Origin: Gemmatimonadota bacterium | GTDB taxonomy: Bacteria > Gemmatimonadota > Gemmatimonadetes > Gemmatimonadales > Gemmatimonadaceae | Direction: 5' to 3' | DNA length: 33,324 nucleotides | NCBI GenBank assembly: GCA_947462095.1 | Contig: CANHNQ010000025.1 | Span: 1 to 33,324 of the forward strand | Shown: positions 1-7,530 of the stretch, one piece after another | Numbering within the stretch: position 1 is the first letter of the stretch | How the letters are laid out: each line of letters starts with the position of its first letter | The notes under the pieces: generated by a model | What the model was told of the DNA's origin: nothing | Seen by the model: only the letters and a program-made list of their open reading frames with translations | Database searches by the model: none | Program-made: the position numbers and the translations under genes

Positions 1-276
1 CGCATCCTCCCGGTGCTCGCCGCGATGCGCGTGCAAACGTCCACGCCGCGACGCGAGCAACAGGTCCCAGTCGCTACGTCGCGCATGCGTGCCCATGGCT
101 TCTTCGTGCTGTGGCGCTCCATGCCCGACGACGATGCCGGGGGCGATCGCCTCGAGATGCTCACGCCACTCGTCAGGGCACCACGGGACGGACGGCGTGA
201 CGACGGTCCACACGGGCCGCGGAGGAAGGGCTGGCGCGGTGACGCTCTCGGGTGAGGCGACGGGCTCGTCGCTCAC
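1..276 (-). CDS. PP2C-like protein phosphatase, N-terminal part (cut by window edge)
   Basis: A reading frame on the minus strand starts with GTG at 274-276 and stays open to base 1, giving the first 92 residues of a longer protein. The GTG overlaps the TGA of the upstream VWA gene (GTGA), which is typical of translational coupling. The N-terminus is Pro/Val-rich, and near the visible end it reads RGRLHAHRGEHREDA. This resembles the opening motif of PP2C_2-type serine/threonine phosphatases, where a Gly/Ser-His stretch leads into a Gln/Glu-Asp-Ala that contributes to the metal site. VWA (TerY-like) proteins are known to occur beside PP2C phosphatases and kinases, which supports the call. The catalytic core lies outside the window, so the family assignment is an inference from a short motif plus context. 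Confidence 0.5.
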   Translation of the reverse strand, partial: MSDEPVASPESVTAPALPPRPVWTVVTPSVPWCPDEWREHLEAIAPGIVVGHGAPQHEEAMGTHARRSDWDLLLASRRGRLHAHRGEHREDA

Positions 277-914
277 GGAACGATCGTGATACCGGGCGGC
301 GGCGGCGGCAGAGTAATGCCGCCTCCGTCTGCCACGGCGCCGACTTTTGCGCTGGTTTGCTTGATCGACGCCGACACGAACCGGAAGAACGCCTTGAACG
401 CATCCGGTGACATGTCCTGCATCTTGATCACGATTTCCGTGACCTGCTTGAGCGCGTCGACATCGGCTTGATCGCCGCAGGCGACCGCGATGATGTTGGC
501 CGGCCGGCGTTCCCGAAGCTGTTGCGCGTACATCGGCCACTCGGCGTCCGTGGGCGCTCCGTCGGAGAGAATAAACACGAGGGGTCTCCAGTCGCCCTTC
601 TGCTCGGCCGTGGTGCGAACCAACTCTCGCTCGAATGAATCCAGCAGGAGGCGCAACCCGGCGCCGAAGTTGGTGGTGCCGCTCGCCGAGAGTTCAGGGG
701 GATTGAACATCGCGACTTCGGTGAGCGGGACGAGTTGCTGTGCGTCGTTGCCGAACGTGAGCACGGACAGATAGGCACTCTCGATAGACTGCGGATCGCC
801 CAACAAGTCGCGATGTAACTGTCGAATGCCGGACTTCACCGACTCGATGGGAGTCCCCTGCATTGATCCTGAGACGTCGGCGAGGATGTAAACGGGAAGG
901 CGACGTGTAGACAT
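273..914 (-). CDS. VWA-domain protein, TerY-like
   Basis: A 213-residue cytoplasmic protein consisting almost entirely of one von Willebrand factor A domain. The metal-ion-dependent adhesion site is intact: DVSGS at residues 13-17, a Thr-Thr pair at 80-81 in SASGTTNFG, and SDG with Asp118. The opening (PVYILADVSGSM) and the SASGTTNFGAGL segment match the TerY/YegL type of stand-alone VWA proteins. It has no signal peptide or membrane segment, and the C-terminus ends in a Gly/Pro-rich tail. The gene overlaps the PP2C-like gene downstream by four bases, so the two probably act together in protein-phosphorylation signalling as in known TerY-PP2C-kinase sets. No direct link to photosynthesis is visible; it lies beyond the puf terminator. 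Confidence 0.8.
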   Translation of the reverse strand: MSTRRLPVYILADVSGSMQGTPIESVKSGIRQLHRDLLGDPQSIESAYLSVLTFGNDAQQLVPLTEVAMFNPPELSASGTTNFGAGLRLLLDSFERELVRTTAEQKGDWRPLVFILSDGAPTDAEWPMYAQQLRERRPANIIAVACGDQADVDALKQVTEIVIKMQDMSPDAFKAFFRFVSASIKQTSAKVGAVADGGGITLPPPPPGITIVP

Positions 915-1039
915 GGGTGTCGTGTTGGGAAAGCGAGAGGCGGGAAGTCCGGTACTCAGGCGGTCGCACCATCAACGCGATACCACGCGCTTCGGTTTCG
1001 CGCGCGTGGCCAGCCGAACGGTCCGGGGGGAACGCGAAA

Positions 1040-1068
1040 CCCCGCAATGCCGACGCGGCATTACGGGG
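1040..1068 (-). terminator. Probable terminator of the puf operon
   Basis: An inverted repeat forms a 12-position stem (1040-1051 with 1057-1068) with a single C-A mismatch and a five-base loop, 50 bases after the pufC stop codon. On the minus strand it is followed by a short GTTTC stretch rather than a long T-run, so termination may be weak. It lies in the 204-base gap between pufC and the VWA gene. I see no other feature in that gap. Confidence 0.55.
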
Positions 1069-1118
1069 CGGGTTGCGCGGTGGGCAAGAGCCCGATGCGC
1101 AGTTCCAGTGCCGCGACG

Positions 1119-2243
1119 CTACGGCCGGTTCATGTTGCCACCACCCACCAGTGCGGCTCCGGTTGCCGGGGCCGCACTGCTGCTGGCCTTCACCGGCGGT
1201 TGCACCGGCGTCGCGGTCTTCGCCGTGCTGTCCGTCGCCGTCGTGGTGTCGGCTGGTGTTCCCAACCCTTGGAAGGGCACGCCGTTCCATTCGGCCCGAC
1301 CCCACAGGGCAGGGTAATGCTTGACCATCTGCGCGCCGTACAACGGCTTGTACGCGCCGTTGTGACACGTCACACACTGGGCCTTCGGCGCATCGCCCTG
1401 GGCGCCCAAACGCACCGCCGGGTAGACCGGCTGCAGCGGCGACAGGTAGTTCTGATTGACGTCGCGAAGCATCAGGATGCCGTGATACGCGGTGACACGC
1501 GCGGGCGGCGCTTCCTTCCAGCTGGCGAACTGACGGCTGTTGTGGCAGTAGGTGCAGTTGACGCCCAACGAACGGGACTGGGACATCATCAGCGCGTACG
1601 TCCACTCCGTCTGCTTCACCGAGCTTCGGTTCATGTTCGTCGGCGTCAACTGCTGCGTGACGACACGAGCACCGTCGCGATCGAGATAGTGCCGGAGGTA
1701 GTCGGTCTGGCTCGAGTAGAACCAGAGGCCGTTGGGCAGCGGCTTGCCCATGTGACACGTGTAGCAGGTGACGCCGGTGTTCTTCACGTGCTGCGAGTAC
1801 TGACCGTTGATCTGGCGGGTCATCTGCAGCATGCGACGGGCCACGAGCTTCGTGTACAGCGGCTTGCCGTTCGGCAGCGTGTCGGACGCGAGATTGGCGA
1901 TGTTGTGGCAGTAGGCGCAGTTGCCGGTGCCGGCCACCCAGGTGCTCATCGCCACCATGGTGCGGTTGAATTCACCCACCGAGATGTCGTTCAGCACCTG
2001 CACGTTCTGCCACGGCAGCGGACCCGGCGGCGACGCGCCCGCAGGGGGGAGCGGCGTGGGGATCTTCACCTGCGCGAACTTCGCCTTCAGGTCGCCATGG
2101 TCGTAATTCTGCTCCATGGCCGTTCCGCGGTACCCGACCTGAACGGAGTCCGTTCGGGCATCGCCGCACGCCCCCAACGACAGCATCGACAGGGGGATGG
2201 CCGCCGCGACGAGGCGGCGGCGCGTGGGTGTCAGGAAACTCAC
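1119..2243 (-). CDS. pufC: Photosynthetic reaction centre tetraheme cytochrome c subunit
   Basis: A 374-residue periplasmic lipoprotein that donates electrons to the photo-oxidised special pair. The start is a GTG overlapping the pufM stop (GTGA), with a GGAGG ribosome binding site nine bases upstream. An N-terminal hydrophobic segment ends in LSLGAC, a lipobox with Cys26 as the lipidated residue. Four CxxCH heme sites are visible: C109-H113 (CAYCH), C160-H164 (CYTCH), C230-H234 (CTYCH) and C290-H294 (CVTCH), in the two-plus-two arrangement of the family. After about residue 328 the chain continues as a Thr/Ala/Pro-rich tail of some 45 residues beyond the expected cytochrome fold. It is the last gene of the puf operon. 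The heme count, the lipobox and the position behind pufM make the call secure. Confidence 0.97.
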   Translation of the reverse strand: MSFLTPTRRRLVAAAIPLSMLSLGACGDARTDSVQVGYRGTAMEQNYDHGDLKAKFAQVKIPTPLPPAGASPPGPLPWQNVQVLNDISVGEFNRTMVAMSTWVAGTGNCAYCHNIANLASDTLPNGKPLYTKLVARRMLQMTRQINGQYSQHVKNTGVTCYTCHMGKPLPNGLWFYSSQTDYLRHYLDRDGARVVTQQLTPTNMNRSSVKQTEWTYALMMSQSRSLGVNCTYCHNSRQFASWKEAPPARVTAYHGILMLRDVNQNYLSPLQPVYPAVRLGAQGDAPKAQCVTCHNGAYKPLYGAQMVKHYPALWGRAEWNGVPFQGLGTPADTTTATDSTAKTATPVQPPVKASSSAAPATGAALVGGGNMNRP

Positions 2244-3409
2244 GGTGACTTTCCTCCAGCAGGAGCGGCGGGCGGCTTCGCGGCAGCGGGACCGGCTGCT
2301 GCCGGCGTCGCGAGGGAGTCAACTCGGGTCGAGTCTGCCGGCAGGGAATCCGCAGGCGTCATCAGGGCCGTCGAGTCGAGCATCATCGCGGGTTGCGGCG
2401 CCACGTATGTGGGGAAGGAGTCCGGTGCGGTCCCCTGATACCGGCCACGCAGCAGTTCCTGCTGTTCGGTCGTGAGGACGTTCTGCGCCGGATAGGGCGA
2501 GACCAAGCCGTGCTTGACACCCCAGAGATACCAGTTGTCCACCACGGTGCCCGTCAGCAGGATACCGATACCGCCGGTAAACGTGGTGAGCACGGCGAAC
2601 CACCAGGACCACCGATGGATCGACTCCATCGTCGCGTTGAAACCCATCGTCCAGCGCCAGAACAGCATGGAGCGTTCCGCGGCCGTCCCACGATCGGTGA
2701 TCTGCTCGATCTCGCGTTCGCCGCCGAGACGGGCCACCGCCAGAATCGTCGCGCCGTGCATGGCGAAGAGCACCGCGCTGCCGTACAAGAAGACGATCGA
2801 GAGCGCGTGGAACGGATTGTAGTACAGGTTTCCGTAGCGAATCGAAAAGGCCGACGTCCAGTCGAGGTGCGGGAAGAGGCCGAAGGGCACCATCTCACTC
2901 CAGCTGCCCACCAGCAGCGGCTGGAAGAAGAACGTGGAGTACAGGAAGATCGCCGAGCCGAACGCCCAGGGCAGATGCGTGCCCATGTTCAACGCGGTGG
3001 CACGACGATACACGCGCAGCCACCAGAGCAGAATGCTGACCGTCAAGAAGAAACCGGCCATCAGATACCAGCCGCCTTGCTGTAGTGGCGGAAGATGCAG
3101 TCCGTACTGTGGTGGTGGCGGCTCGAGCGCCAGCCACGGCAGCTGTCGAATGAATTCGACCGGATCCCAGCCCACCGACGCCCACATGTTCAGGCCGATG
3201 ATCTCGAAGGCGAGGAATCCGAAGAGCAGGGAGAACGTGCCAGCGGTTCCAAGATAGATCGGGCCGATCTGCGCGTCGCCGAGCTTGCCGGCGAGATACG
3301 AGAAGGTCCCCGTGCCCAAGCGTCCGCCCGGCGAATCCTCGATCGGGAGGCCCGCCTCGGGGACTGTACGGACTTGGACGCGCGTGAAGAGATTCTGGTA
3401 CTCAAGCAT
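2240..3409 (-). CDS. pufM: Photosynthetic reaction centre M subunit
   Basis: One of the two membrane subunits that bind the special pair, accessory pigments, quinones and the non-heme iron. The start [14 protein letters not shown] is chosen because it matches the family N-terminus and has AGGAG ten bases upstream; a longer in-frame start adds eight unneeded residues. Conserved ligands are present, each one position below Rhodobacter sphaeroides numbering: His181 and His201 (bacteriochlorophylls), and His218, His265 and Glu233 (iron). Five transmembrane helices are visible. The protein has 389 residues, while family members usually have about 305-330. The excess is a C-terminal tail from about residue 307 rich in Ala, Pro, Ser and Asp. 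It starts 14 bases after pufL and overlaps pufC by four bases. Confidence 0.97.
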   Translation of the reverse strand: MLEYQNLFTRVQVRTVPEAGLPIEDSPGGRLGTGTFSYLAGKLGDAQIGPIYLGTAGTFSLLFGFLAFEIIGLNMWASVGWDPVEFIRQLPWLALEPPPPQYGLHLPPLQQGGWYLMAGFFLTVSILLWWLRVYRRATALNMGTHLPWAFGSAIFLYSTFFFQPLLVGSWSEMVPFGLFPHLDWTSAFSIRYGNLYYNPFHALSIVFLYGSAVLFAMHGATILAVARLGGEREIEQITDRGTAAERSMLFWRWTMGFNATMESIHRWSWWFAVLTTFTGGIGILLTGTVVDNWYLWGVKHGLVSPYPAQNVLTTEQQELLRGRYQGTAPDSFPTYVAPQPAMMLDSTALMTPADSLPADSTRVDSLATPAAAGPAAAKPPAAPAGGKSP

Positions 3410-3423
3410 CAGGTCGATTCTCC

Positions 3424-4248
3424 TCAGCGCCAAATCGGAAGATTAAGCCACCAGCCCCACCACTCCGGCCACCCAGACGACCAGAAGGGGCCTGAGATCA
3501 CGATACAGATCGCGCTCCAAATCGCCGCGCCCATGGCCAAAAACAGACCGAGCCGATGAATGCCAATCGCGCCGATCGAGTAACCCAGGAGATCACGGAA
3601 GAACACGTTCTCCGTTTCGCTCGTGCCCACCGGCGTTCCCTTCTTCGGATTCGTCACCGACAGAATCAGTGACCCGTGCATCGCTAGGGCGAGGCAGTTC
3701 GTGAAGAAGAACGTCACGGCGATCATGTGCGCCGGATTGTAGTGGAAGTGCAGGTACTGATACCCGACGTTCGACACCCAATCGAGATGGGAGAAGATGC
3801 CGTACGGGAAACCGTGTCCCCAGGCGCCGAGCAACACCGGCCGAATCACCACCAGGGTCACGTACGCGAGCACGGCAGCGCCGTAGGCAAATGGGATGTG
3901 CATGCCCATGCCAAGCTTCCGGCTGATCTCGGCTTGGCGGAGTGCCCAGCTGCCAAACGCACCGATCGCACACAGCGTAATGATCTGCCAGAGTCCGCCT
4001 TCGCGGAGCGGAGCGAAGCCCAGACCATACTTCAGGTCAGGCGGCGCAATAGAGATCTGCCAAAGGTTCCAAGTCGGACCCATGGCTGCGCCCCAGACAC
4101 AAAGCACCGTGCCAAGGACGATAAAGAAGATGGCCGAGACGCCGAAAAACCCTACGTAAAACGGACCGAACCAGAAATCGAAGAGATCTCCGCCGATCAG
4201 CGTTCCACCGCGTACACGGTACTTCTTCTCAAAACTGAGCATCGCCAT
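3424..4248 (-). CDS. pufL: Photosynthetic reaction centre L subunit
   Basis: A 274-residue membrane subunit of the type II reaction centre, of normal family length, with five hydrophobic helices. The start [15 protein letters not shown] is the standard PufL N-terminus and has GGAG nine bases upstream; the frame continues upstream to an unsupported start at 4317. Ligands match Rhodobacter sphaeroides shifted by one: His154 (accessory bacteriochlorophyll), His174 in YNPAHM (special pair), and His191 and His231 (non-heme iron). The segment [14 protein letters not shown] is diagnostic. The upstream spacer to the second pufA holds a strong hairpin, and the stop codon lies next to the pufM ribosome binding site. 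Confidence 0.97.
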   Translation of the reverse strand: MAMLSFEKKYRVRGGTLIGGDLFDFWFGPFYVGFFGVSAIFFIVLGTVLCVWGAAMGPTWNLWQISIAPPDLKYGLGFAPLREGGLWQIITLCAIGAFGSWALRQAEISRKLGMGMHIPFAYGAAVLAYVTLVVIRPVLLGAWGHGFPYGIFSHLDWVSNVGYQYLHFHYNPAHMIAVTFFFTNCLALAMHGSLILSVTNPKKGTPVGTSETENVFFRDLLGYSIGAIGIHRLGLFLAMGAAIWSAICIVISGPFWSSGWPEWWGWWLNLPIWR

Positions 4249-4293
4249 GGGCGATTTCTCCAAGCGAGCGTCGAGGGCTAAGGCTGGCGTCGG

Positions 4294-4336
4294 CCGGAGA
4301 TGGCTTCGCACCGACACGTGCGAATCGCCACTCCGG
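4294..4336 (-). promoter_or_regulatory. pufA-pufL intercistronic hairpin (mRNA processing/stability element)
   Basis: A long stem sits in the 105-base spacer between the second pufA and pufL. Pairing is 4294-4299 with 4331-4336 (6 bp), 4301-4304 with 4327-4330 (4 bp) and 4305-4311 with 4318-4324 (7 bp), interrupted by a one-base bulge on one side and two bases on the other, with a six-base loop. No T-run follows, so it is not a usual terminator. In Rhodobacter capsulatus, hairpins at the same place protect the pufBA part of the mRNA from 3' decay, so antenna peptides are made in excess over the reaction centre. The same role is inferred here from position and strength. Confidence 0.7.
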
Positions 4337-4353
4337 CGTGGACGCGCGAAGAG

Positions 4354-4569
4354 TTACCGGCCGGGCGGGAGCGGCGACATGTCTGCCGCCATCGCCGGAG
4401 CCGACGCTCCAACGGGTGCCTGCACGGCGGACAGCGTCCCGTTCTCAATCCACGAGTAACGCTGCGAACTGAGCAGGATGAAATGAATGACAAACGCGAG
4501 TGCGCCTACAAAGCCGGCGACGGCAACCATCACTCGACGCGGGTCATACATCAGCCAAATACGATGCAT
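4354..4569 (-). CDS. pufA: Light-harvesting alpha subunit, LH1-like
   Basis: A 71-residue single-helix antenna peptide. The N-terminus MHRIWLMYDPRR is the classic alpha signature. His29 in VIHFILLS is the bacteriochlorophyll ligand, and Trp40 lies 11 residues after it, the same spacing as the LH1 alpha His-Trp pair in Rhodobacter sphaeroides. The chain ends in an Ala/Pro-rich tail of about 28 residues. AGGAG at 4575-4579 overlaps the stop codon of the preceding alpha gene. This is the more typical LH1 alpha of the two and most likely surrounds the reaction centre directly. It is the second alpha gene in the operon and directly precedes the intercistronic hairpin. Confidence 0.93.
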   Translation of the reverse strand: MHRIWLMYDPRRVMVAVAGFVGALAFVIHFILLSSQRYSWIENGTLSAVQAPVGASAPAMAADMSPLPPGR

Positions 4570-4578
4570 GACAGCTCC

Positions 4579-4749
4579 TTAACGGGTGGCGGCAGGTGCA
4601 GCCGTATTCGCGTATGTAGCCTTGAGCGAAGCCGGCCAATTGAACTGGCTGTACGCCCACAGGTGCATGAACAGCACGGCGCCTGCGATGAACGAGCCGA
4701 TGCCGCCCATAATCAGGTGTGGATCCAGCCCGATCCAAATGCGATACAT
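4579..4749 (-). CDS. Second light-harvesting alpha subunit, short and divergent
   Basis: A 56-residue peptide, unannotatable by length alone but clear by motif. It begins MYRIWIGLDPH like an alpha antenna subunit, has one transmembrane helix, and carries the ligand His29 in LFMHLWAYS. AGGAG lies at 4756-4760, six bases before the ATG. It differs from the downstream alpha: the aromatic FNW motif after the ligand is two residues closer (His29 to Trp38, +9 rather than +11), the residues after His are Leu-Trp-Ala-Tyr instead of Phe-Ile-Leu-Leu, and the C-terminal tail is short. It may build a distinct antenna ring or position. Sharing the single PufB as partner is an inference. Confidence 0.9.
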   Translation of the reverse strand: MYRIWIGLDPHLIMGGIGSFIAGAVLFMHLWAYSQFNWPASLKATYANTAAPAATR

Positions 4750-4793
4750 ATTGCTCTCCTAAAACGCTGTTGAAAGGGAAGGTCCGGCGAAGC

Positions 4794-4937
4794 CTAGAAC
4801 CAGGGACGCCACGACCACGCCAACAGGTGCGCCATGACGGCGCCCATCACCCACACGCCCGTGCCCGCGATCCAGTACTTGTTGAAGCGGATTGCCTCTT
4901 CCTCCGTCATTCCGCCGCTCTTCTCGTACATCGACAT
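4794..4937 (-). CDS. pufB: Light-harvesting beta subunit
   Basis: A 47-residue beta antenna peptide, the first gene of the puf operon. The core MTEEEAIRFNKYW followed by one helix and AHLLAWSWRPWF is diagnostic, with His37 as the bacteriochlorophyll ligand. GGAGG at 4943-4947 lies five bases before the ATG at 4937, which favours it over a second ATG six bases downstream. The otherwise widely conserved His 18 residues before the ligand is Asn19 here. The stop codon is 44 bases before the short alpha gene. It is the only beta gene seen for two alpha genes. Confidence 0.95.
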   Translation of the reverse strand: MSMYEKSGGMTEEEAIRFNKYWIAGTGVWVMGAVMAHLLAWSWRPWF

Positions 4938-4962
4938 CGAAACCTCCGAGTGTTTTCGAGCT

Positions 4963-5001
4963 GCCGCGCTCGTCCCGCGCGGCTGGGGAGTCGTCCCCCA
5001 G
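4963..5001 (-). promoter_or_regulatory. Two adjacent hairpins in the pufB leader
   Basis: The first is a perfect 7-bp GC stem (4963-4969 with 4977-4983, seven-base loop). The second begins right next to it (4983-4988 with 4996-5001, 6 bp). Both lie between the PpsR-like sites and the pufB ribosome binding site, so they should be in the 5' end of the puf transcript. They may stabilise the mRNA or affect its processing. They could also work as a weak barrier for transcription; no T-run is present. Confidence 0.5.
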
Positions 5002-5033
5002 TCGGGAGACGGCAGGAACCTTTTGAAGACGGG

Positions 5034-5077
5034 TGTAAACTGTGCCTTACAGGAAGCAGCGTCAAGGAAAACTTACA
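5034..5077. promoter_or_regulatory. Paired PpsR/CrtJ-like operators between puf and bchO
   Basis: TGTAAACTGTGCCTTACA at 5034-5051 is a perfect TGT-N12-ACA palindrome with extended TGTAA/TTACA arms, the known PpsR/CrtJ target. A second site at 5060-5077 (CGT-N12-ACA, arms GTCA and TTACA) has one mismatch. The two start 26 bp apart. Read on the minus strand, the second site contains TTGACG (5060-5065), a -35-like element for puf; the hexamer 17 bases on lies inside the first site and is a poor -10. I found no convincing -35/-10 pair for bchO. In purple bacteria paired CrtJ sites bind cooperatively and repress photosynthesis genes in oxygen. Confidence 0.75.
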
Positions 5078-5121
5078 CTAATCCGTGATTTTTTCCGGCT
5101 GGCCGCCCTCATCGCGCTCCC

Positions 5122-6003
5122 ATGACATCAAATTCGTCCCCCTCTCCCCTCGATCAGCTGCCGCCAGAGTGGCCCGATCGGGGCTGCTCCTCGTTCCACA
5201 CGGTTGGTCCCGTACGCTGGCACGTGCAACAGCAAGGGGACGGGCCAACGGTCCTCCTGCTGCACGGCACCGGCGGATCCACACACTCCTGGGCGTCCTG
5301 TACCGCGCCGTTGGCACGCCGGTACCGTGTGGTTGCCATCGATCTGCCCGGACACGGATTTACCCAGCCCGCTGACCGCGATGCCCGAACGCGGCAGCCC
5401 TTTGCCCTCACAGACATGGCCTCGGCCGTGGCCGCGCTCCTGCGGCAGTTGGACGTGCGCCCCCGTTTTGCCGTGGGGCATTCGGCCGGCATGCCCGTCC
5501 TGATGCAACTCGCCCTGCAGGGGGACATCGCGCCGCAGCATCTCCTCGGCGTCTGTCCGGCGCTGGTGCCCCCGCCGGCCTGGTATGTGCAACTCGTCGC
5601 GCCGGTGCTCGCGGCGGTCGTGGAGTCGGACGCCGTGGCGGCCGGTGGTGCCTGGGTCGCGCAGCGCACGCCGCTCGTCCGCCTGATGCTCGAGAGCGCA
5701 GGATCCGCCCTCACGGCGCCCCAACTCGCGCGCTACGAGTGGCTCTGTCGGCAGCCCGACCATGTCCATGCCGCGCTGTCCATGATGTCCCGCTGGGATC
5801 TGCCCGCATTGCTGCGGGAGGCGGCCACGCTACACACGCCGATCACACTGCTCGCGGGGCGTGCCGATCGGTGGGTGCCGTTGGCCGCGCTGCGGCGCGC
5901 CGCCGCCCGGCTGCCGGCGGCGACCTTGGTCGACGTTCCGGGGGGGCATCTCCTCCCCGAGGAGCATCCTGCCGAGGTGCTCTCCCGGATCGAGGGGCCG
6001 TAA
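5122..6003 (+). CDS. bchO: BchO, alpha/beta hydrolase linked to magnesium chelatase
   Basis: A 293-residue alpha/beta-hydrolase-fold protein. The oxyanion region LLLHGTGGSTHSW (about residues 46-58), the nucleophile elbow GHSAG (residues 118-122, Ser120) and a late His in PGGHLLPEEHP are visible. BchO genes travel with bchI and bchD and are thought to assist the magnesium chelation step, although the reaction is not defined. Here it is separated from bchID by about 6.6 kb and instead reads divergently from puf, sharing its control region with the PpsR-like sites. The start ATG has only a weak ribosome binding site. A generic hydrolase is the alternative, but the context and the GHSAG region favour BchO. 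Confidence 0.88.
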   Translation: MTSNSSPSPLDQLPPEWPDRGCSSFHTVGPVRWHVQQQGDGPTVLLLHGTGGSTHSWASCTAPLARRYRVVAIDLPGHGFTQPADRDARTRQPFALTDMASAVAALLRQLDVRPRFAVGHSAGMPVLMQLALQGDIAPQHLLGVCPALVPPPAWYVQLVAPVLAAVVESDAVAAGGAWVAQRTPLVRLMLESAGSALTAPQLARYEWLCRQPDHVHAALSMMSRWDLPALLREAATLHTPITLLAGRADRWVPLAALRRAAARLPAATLVDVPGGHLLPEEHPAEVLSRIEGP

Positions 6004-6046
6004 CGAACAACGCCACCGGAGACGTGCTGCGGTGGCGTTGTTCGTT
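6002..6046. terminator. Bidirectional terminator between bchO and bchZ
   Basis: A perfect 17-bp inverted repeat (6002-6018 with 6030-6046, 11-base loop) starts inside the bchO stop codon and lies between two converging genes. Its outer arm is A/T-containing (AACGAACAA / TTGTTCGTT), so both strands end in a short T-rich stretch. It should end both the bchO transcript and the bchCXYZ transcript. Confidence 0.85.
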
Positions 6047-6075
6047 GTGCGGCAGGTCGTGCGGCCGGACGTGCG

Positions 6076-7530
6076 TTACGCCGTTGCGCCGGCAAGTCCA
6101 CGGCGCGAGGCGAGCACGTGGTCGCGAGTGACCGTGCCGTCGCCAAGCTCGCGGGCGTCCTTCTCCGACTGATCGCGCAGGCGCTTGGCCGCGCTGATGC
6201 GGATCAGAATCGGGTACGTCTCCACGATTTCATCGAACGTGCTCTTGGCCTCGTCGTCCCACGGCAACTCCTTGTGTACACGCGCCGGGGTGGCGTCGAT
6301 CTTGTCCATGTCCGTGCCCAACGGCAGGATGTGAAACAGCGCATCGAACAGCTGGTTGCACACTTCCTGGATCAGGTATGTCGCGCCGGAGTACCCCATG
6401 AACGGCGTCCCGAGATGGCGACGGATGATCGCACCGGGAAACGACGCCGGGATATACATCGATCGGGCACCGGTTTCCGCCAGATACATGCGCTCGTTAT
6501 AGCTGCCGAACATCATCAGCGGCGGCGTGGTGCGGATCGCTTCGCGTACGGCCTGATTGTCGGGCTTCACCCCCGGACGACGGGAGAATGCGAACGTACA
6601 CGGCAGCCCCATCTCCGTCTCCAGGAAATGGCGCACACCGCGGGCATACGTTTCATTGGCCACGATCGCGAAGCTGGCAGTGCCGAAAAAGTCCTGTGTC
6701 ACGCTGCGCCAGAGATCCCACAACGGTTTGATCGTCGTGTGCTTCTCCTTCTCGATGAACGGCTCGGGATCGAGCCCCAGCATCTCGCCCAAGGTCCGCA
6801 AGAACTTCGTCGTGCTGTGCAGTCCGATCGGCGCCTGTAAATACGGACGGTCGAGCGCTTCGCAGAGCATGCGGCCGAACTCGCGATACATGCAGACGTT
6901 GACATCGGCATCGACCAGGCGGGGCACTTCTTCCAAGTGGCTGCCCATCGGGAACACCATGTTCACTTCAGCGCCGATGCCTTCCACCAGCCGACGGATC
7001 TCCGCGAGATCGCTGGCCGAGTTGAAGTAGCCATAAATCGTGCCCACGATGTTCACGCGCGGCTTGTCGCCTTCCTTCTTCTCGCGACGCTTCGGGGCGA
7101 TGCCTTTCTTCAGGCCGTACTCGGTCCAGAGCCAGTACAGTGCCCGTTCGGCCGATTGCCACTGATCTTCATCAATGGTGCGCGGCAGGAAACGCTGGAT
7201 ATTCGTGCCTTCCGGCGTCACGCCACCGCCGATCATCTCAGCGATCGATCCCGTCACGACCACGGCGGGGAGTTCGGGGTCGAGCGTCTTGTGCGCACGG
7301 CGCATGGCGCCTTCGGTGCCATTCCGTCCGAGTTCGTCTTCGCCGAGTCCGGTAACCACAATGGGCAACTCGTGCGGGGGCAGCGCGTCGGTGTAGTGCA
7401 GTACCGACGTGACCGGGAGATTCTCGCAGCCGACCGGCCCGTCGATCACGACCTGCAATCCCTTGATCGCCGTGAACACGTACACCGCGCCCCAGTACCC
7501 ACCCGCGCGATCATGATCGAGCACCAGCAT
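6076..7530 (-). CDS. bchZ: Chlorophyllide a reductase subunit Z
   Basis: A 484-residue subunit of the catalytic (BchY-BchZ) component of chlorophyllide a oxidoreductase, which reduces the C7-C8 double bond of ring B to give the bacteriochlorin ring. It belongs to the nitrogenase MoFe-like family. Cys35 in GPVGCENLP is at the position known to supply the fourth ligand of the shared 4Fe-4S cluster. The N-terminus ([19 protein letters not shown]) is normal for BchZ, and so is the length. The ATG shares one base with the bchY stop (TGATG), so translation is likely coupled. It is last in the bchCXYZ operon, 30 bases before the bidirectional terminator. Confidence 0.97.
   Translation of the reverse strand: MLVLDHDRAGGYWGAVYVFTAIKGLQVVIDGPVGCENLPVTSVLHYTDALPPHELPIVVTGLGEDELGRNGTEGAMRRAHKTLDPELPAVVVTGSIAEMIGGGVTPEGTNIQRFLPRTIDEDQWQSAERALYWLWTEYGLKKGIAPKRREKKEGDKPRVNIVGTIYGYFNSASDLAEIRRLVEGIGAEVNMVFPMGSHLEEVPRLVDADVNVCMYREFGRMLCEALDRPYLQAPIGLHSTTKFLRTLGEMLGLDPEPFIEKEKHTTIKPLWDLWRSVTQDFFGTASFAIVANETYARGVRHFLETEMGLPCTFAFSRRPGVKPDNQAVREAIRTTPPLMMFGSYNERMYLAETGARSMYIPASFPGAIIRRHLGTPFMGYSGATYLIQEVCNQLFDALFHILPLGTDMDKIDATPARVHKELPWDDEAKSTFDEIVETYPILIRISAAKRLRDQSEKDARELGDGTVTRDHVLASRRGLAGATA

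Noticed and set aside
1040-1068. Small RNA gene in the 915-1118 gap
   Set aside because: Only one hairpin is visible and it is sited as expected for a puf terminator. No promoter-like element was seen in front of it.
1047-2438. A 463-codon open frame on the plus strand opposite pufC
   Set aside because: It is antisense to four exact CxxCH sites of pufC, its translation is Arg/His-rich low-information sequence, and it runs through the pufC-pufM junction. GC-rich third positions on the other strand explain it.
4938-5121. pufQ or pufX gene near puf
   Set aside because: I found no start with a plausible short membrane protein upstream of pufB or between pufM and pufC. The space is filled by control elements or coding overlaps.
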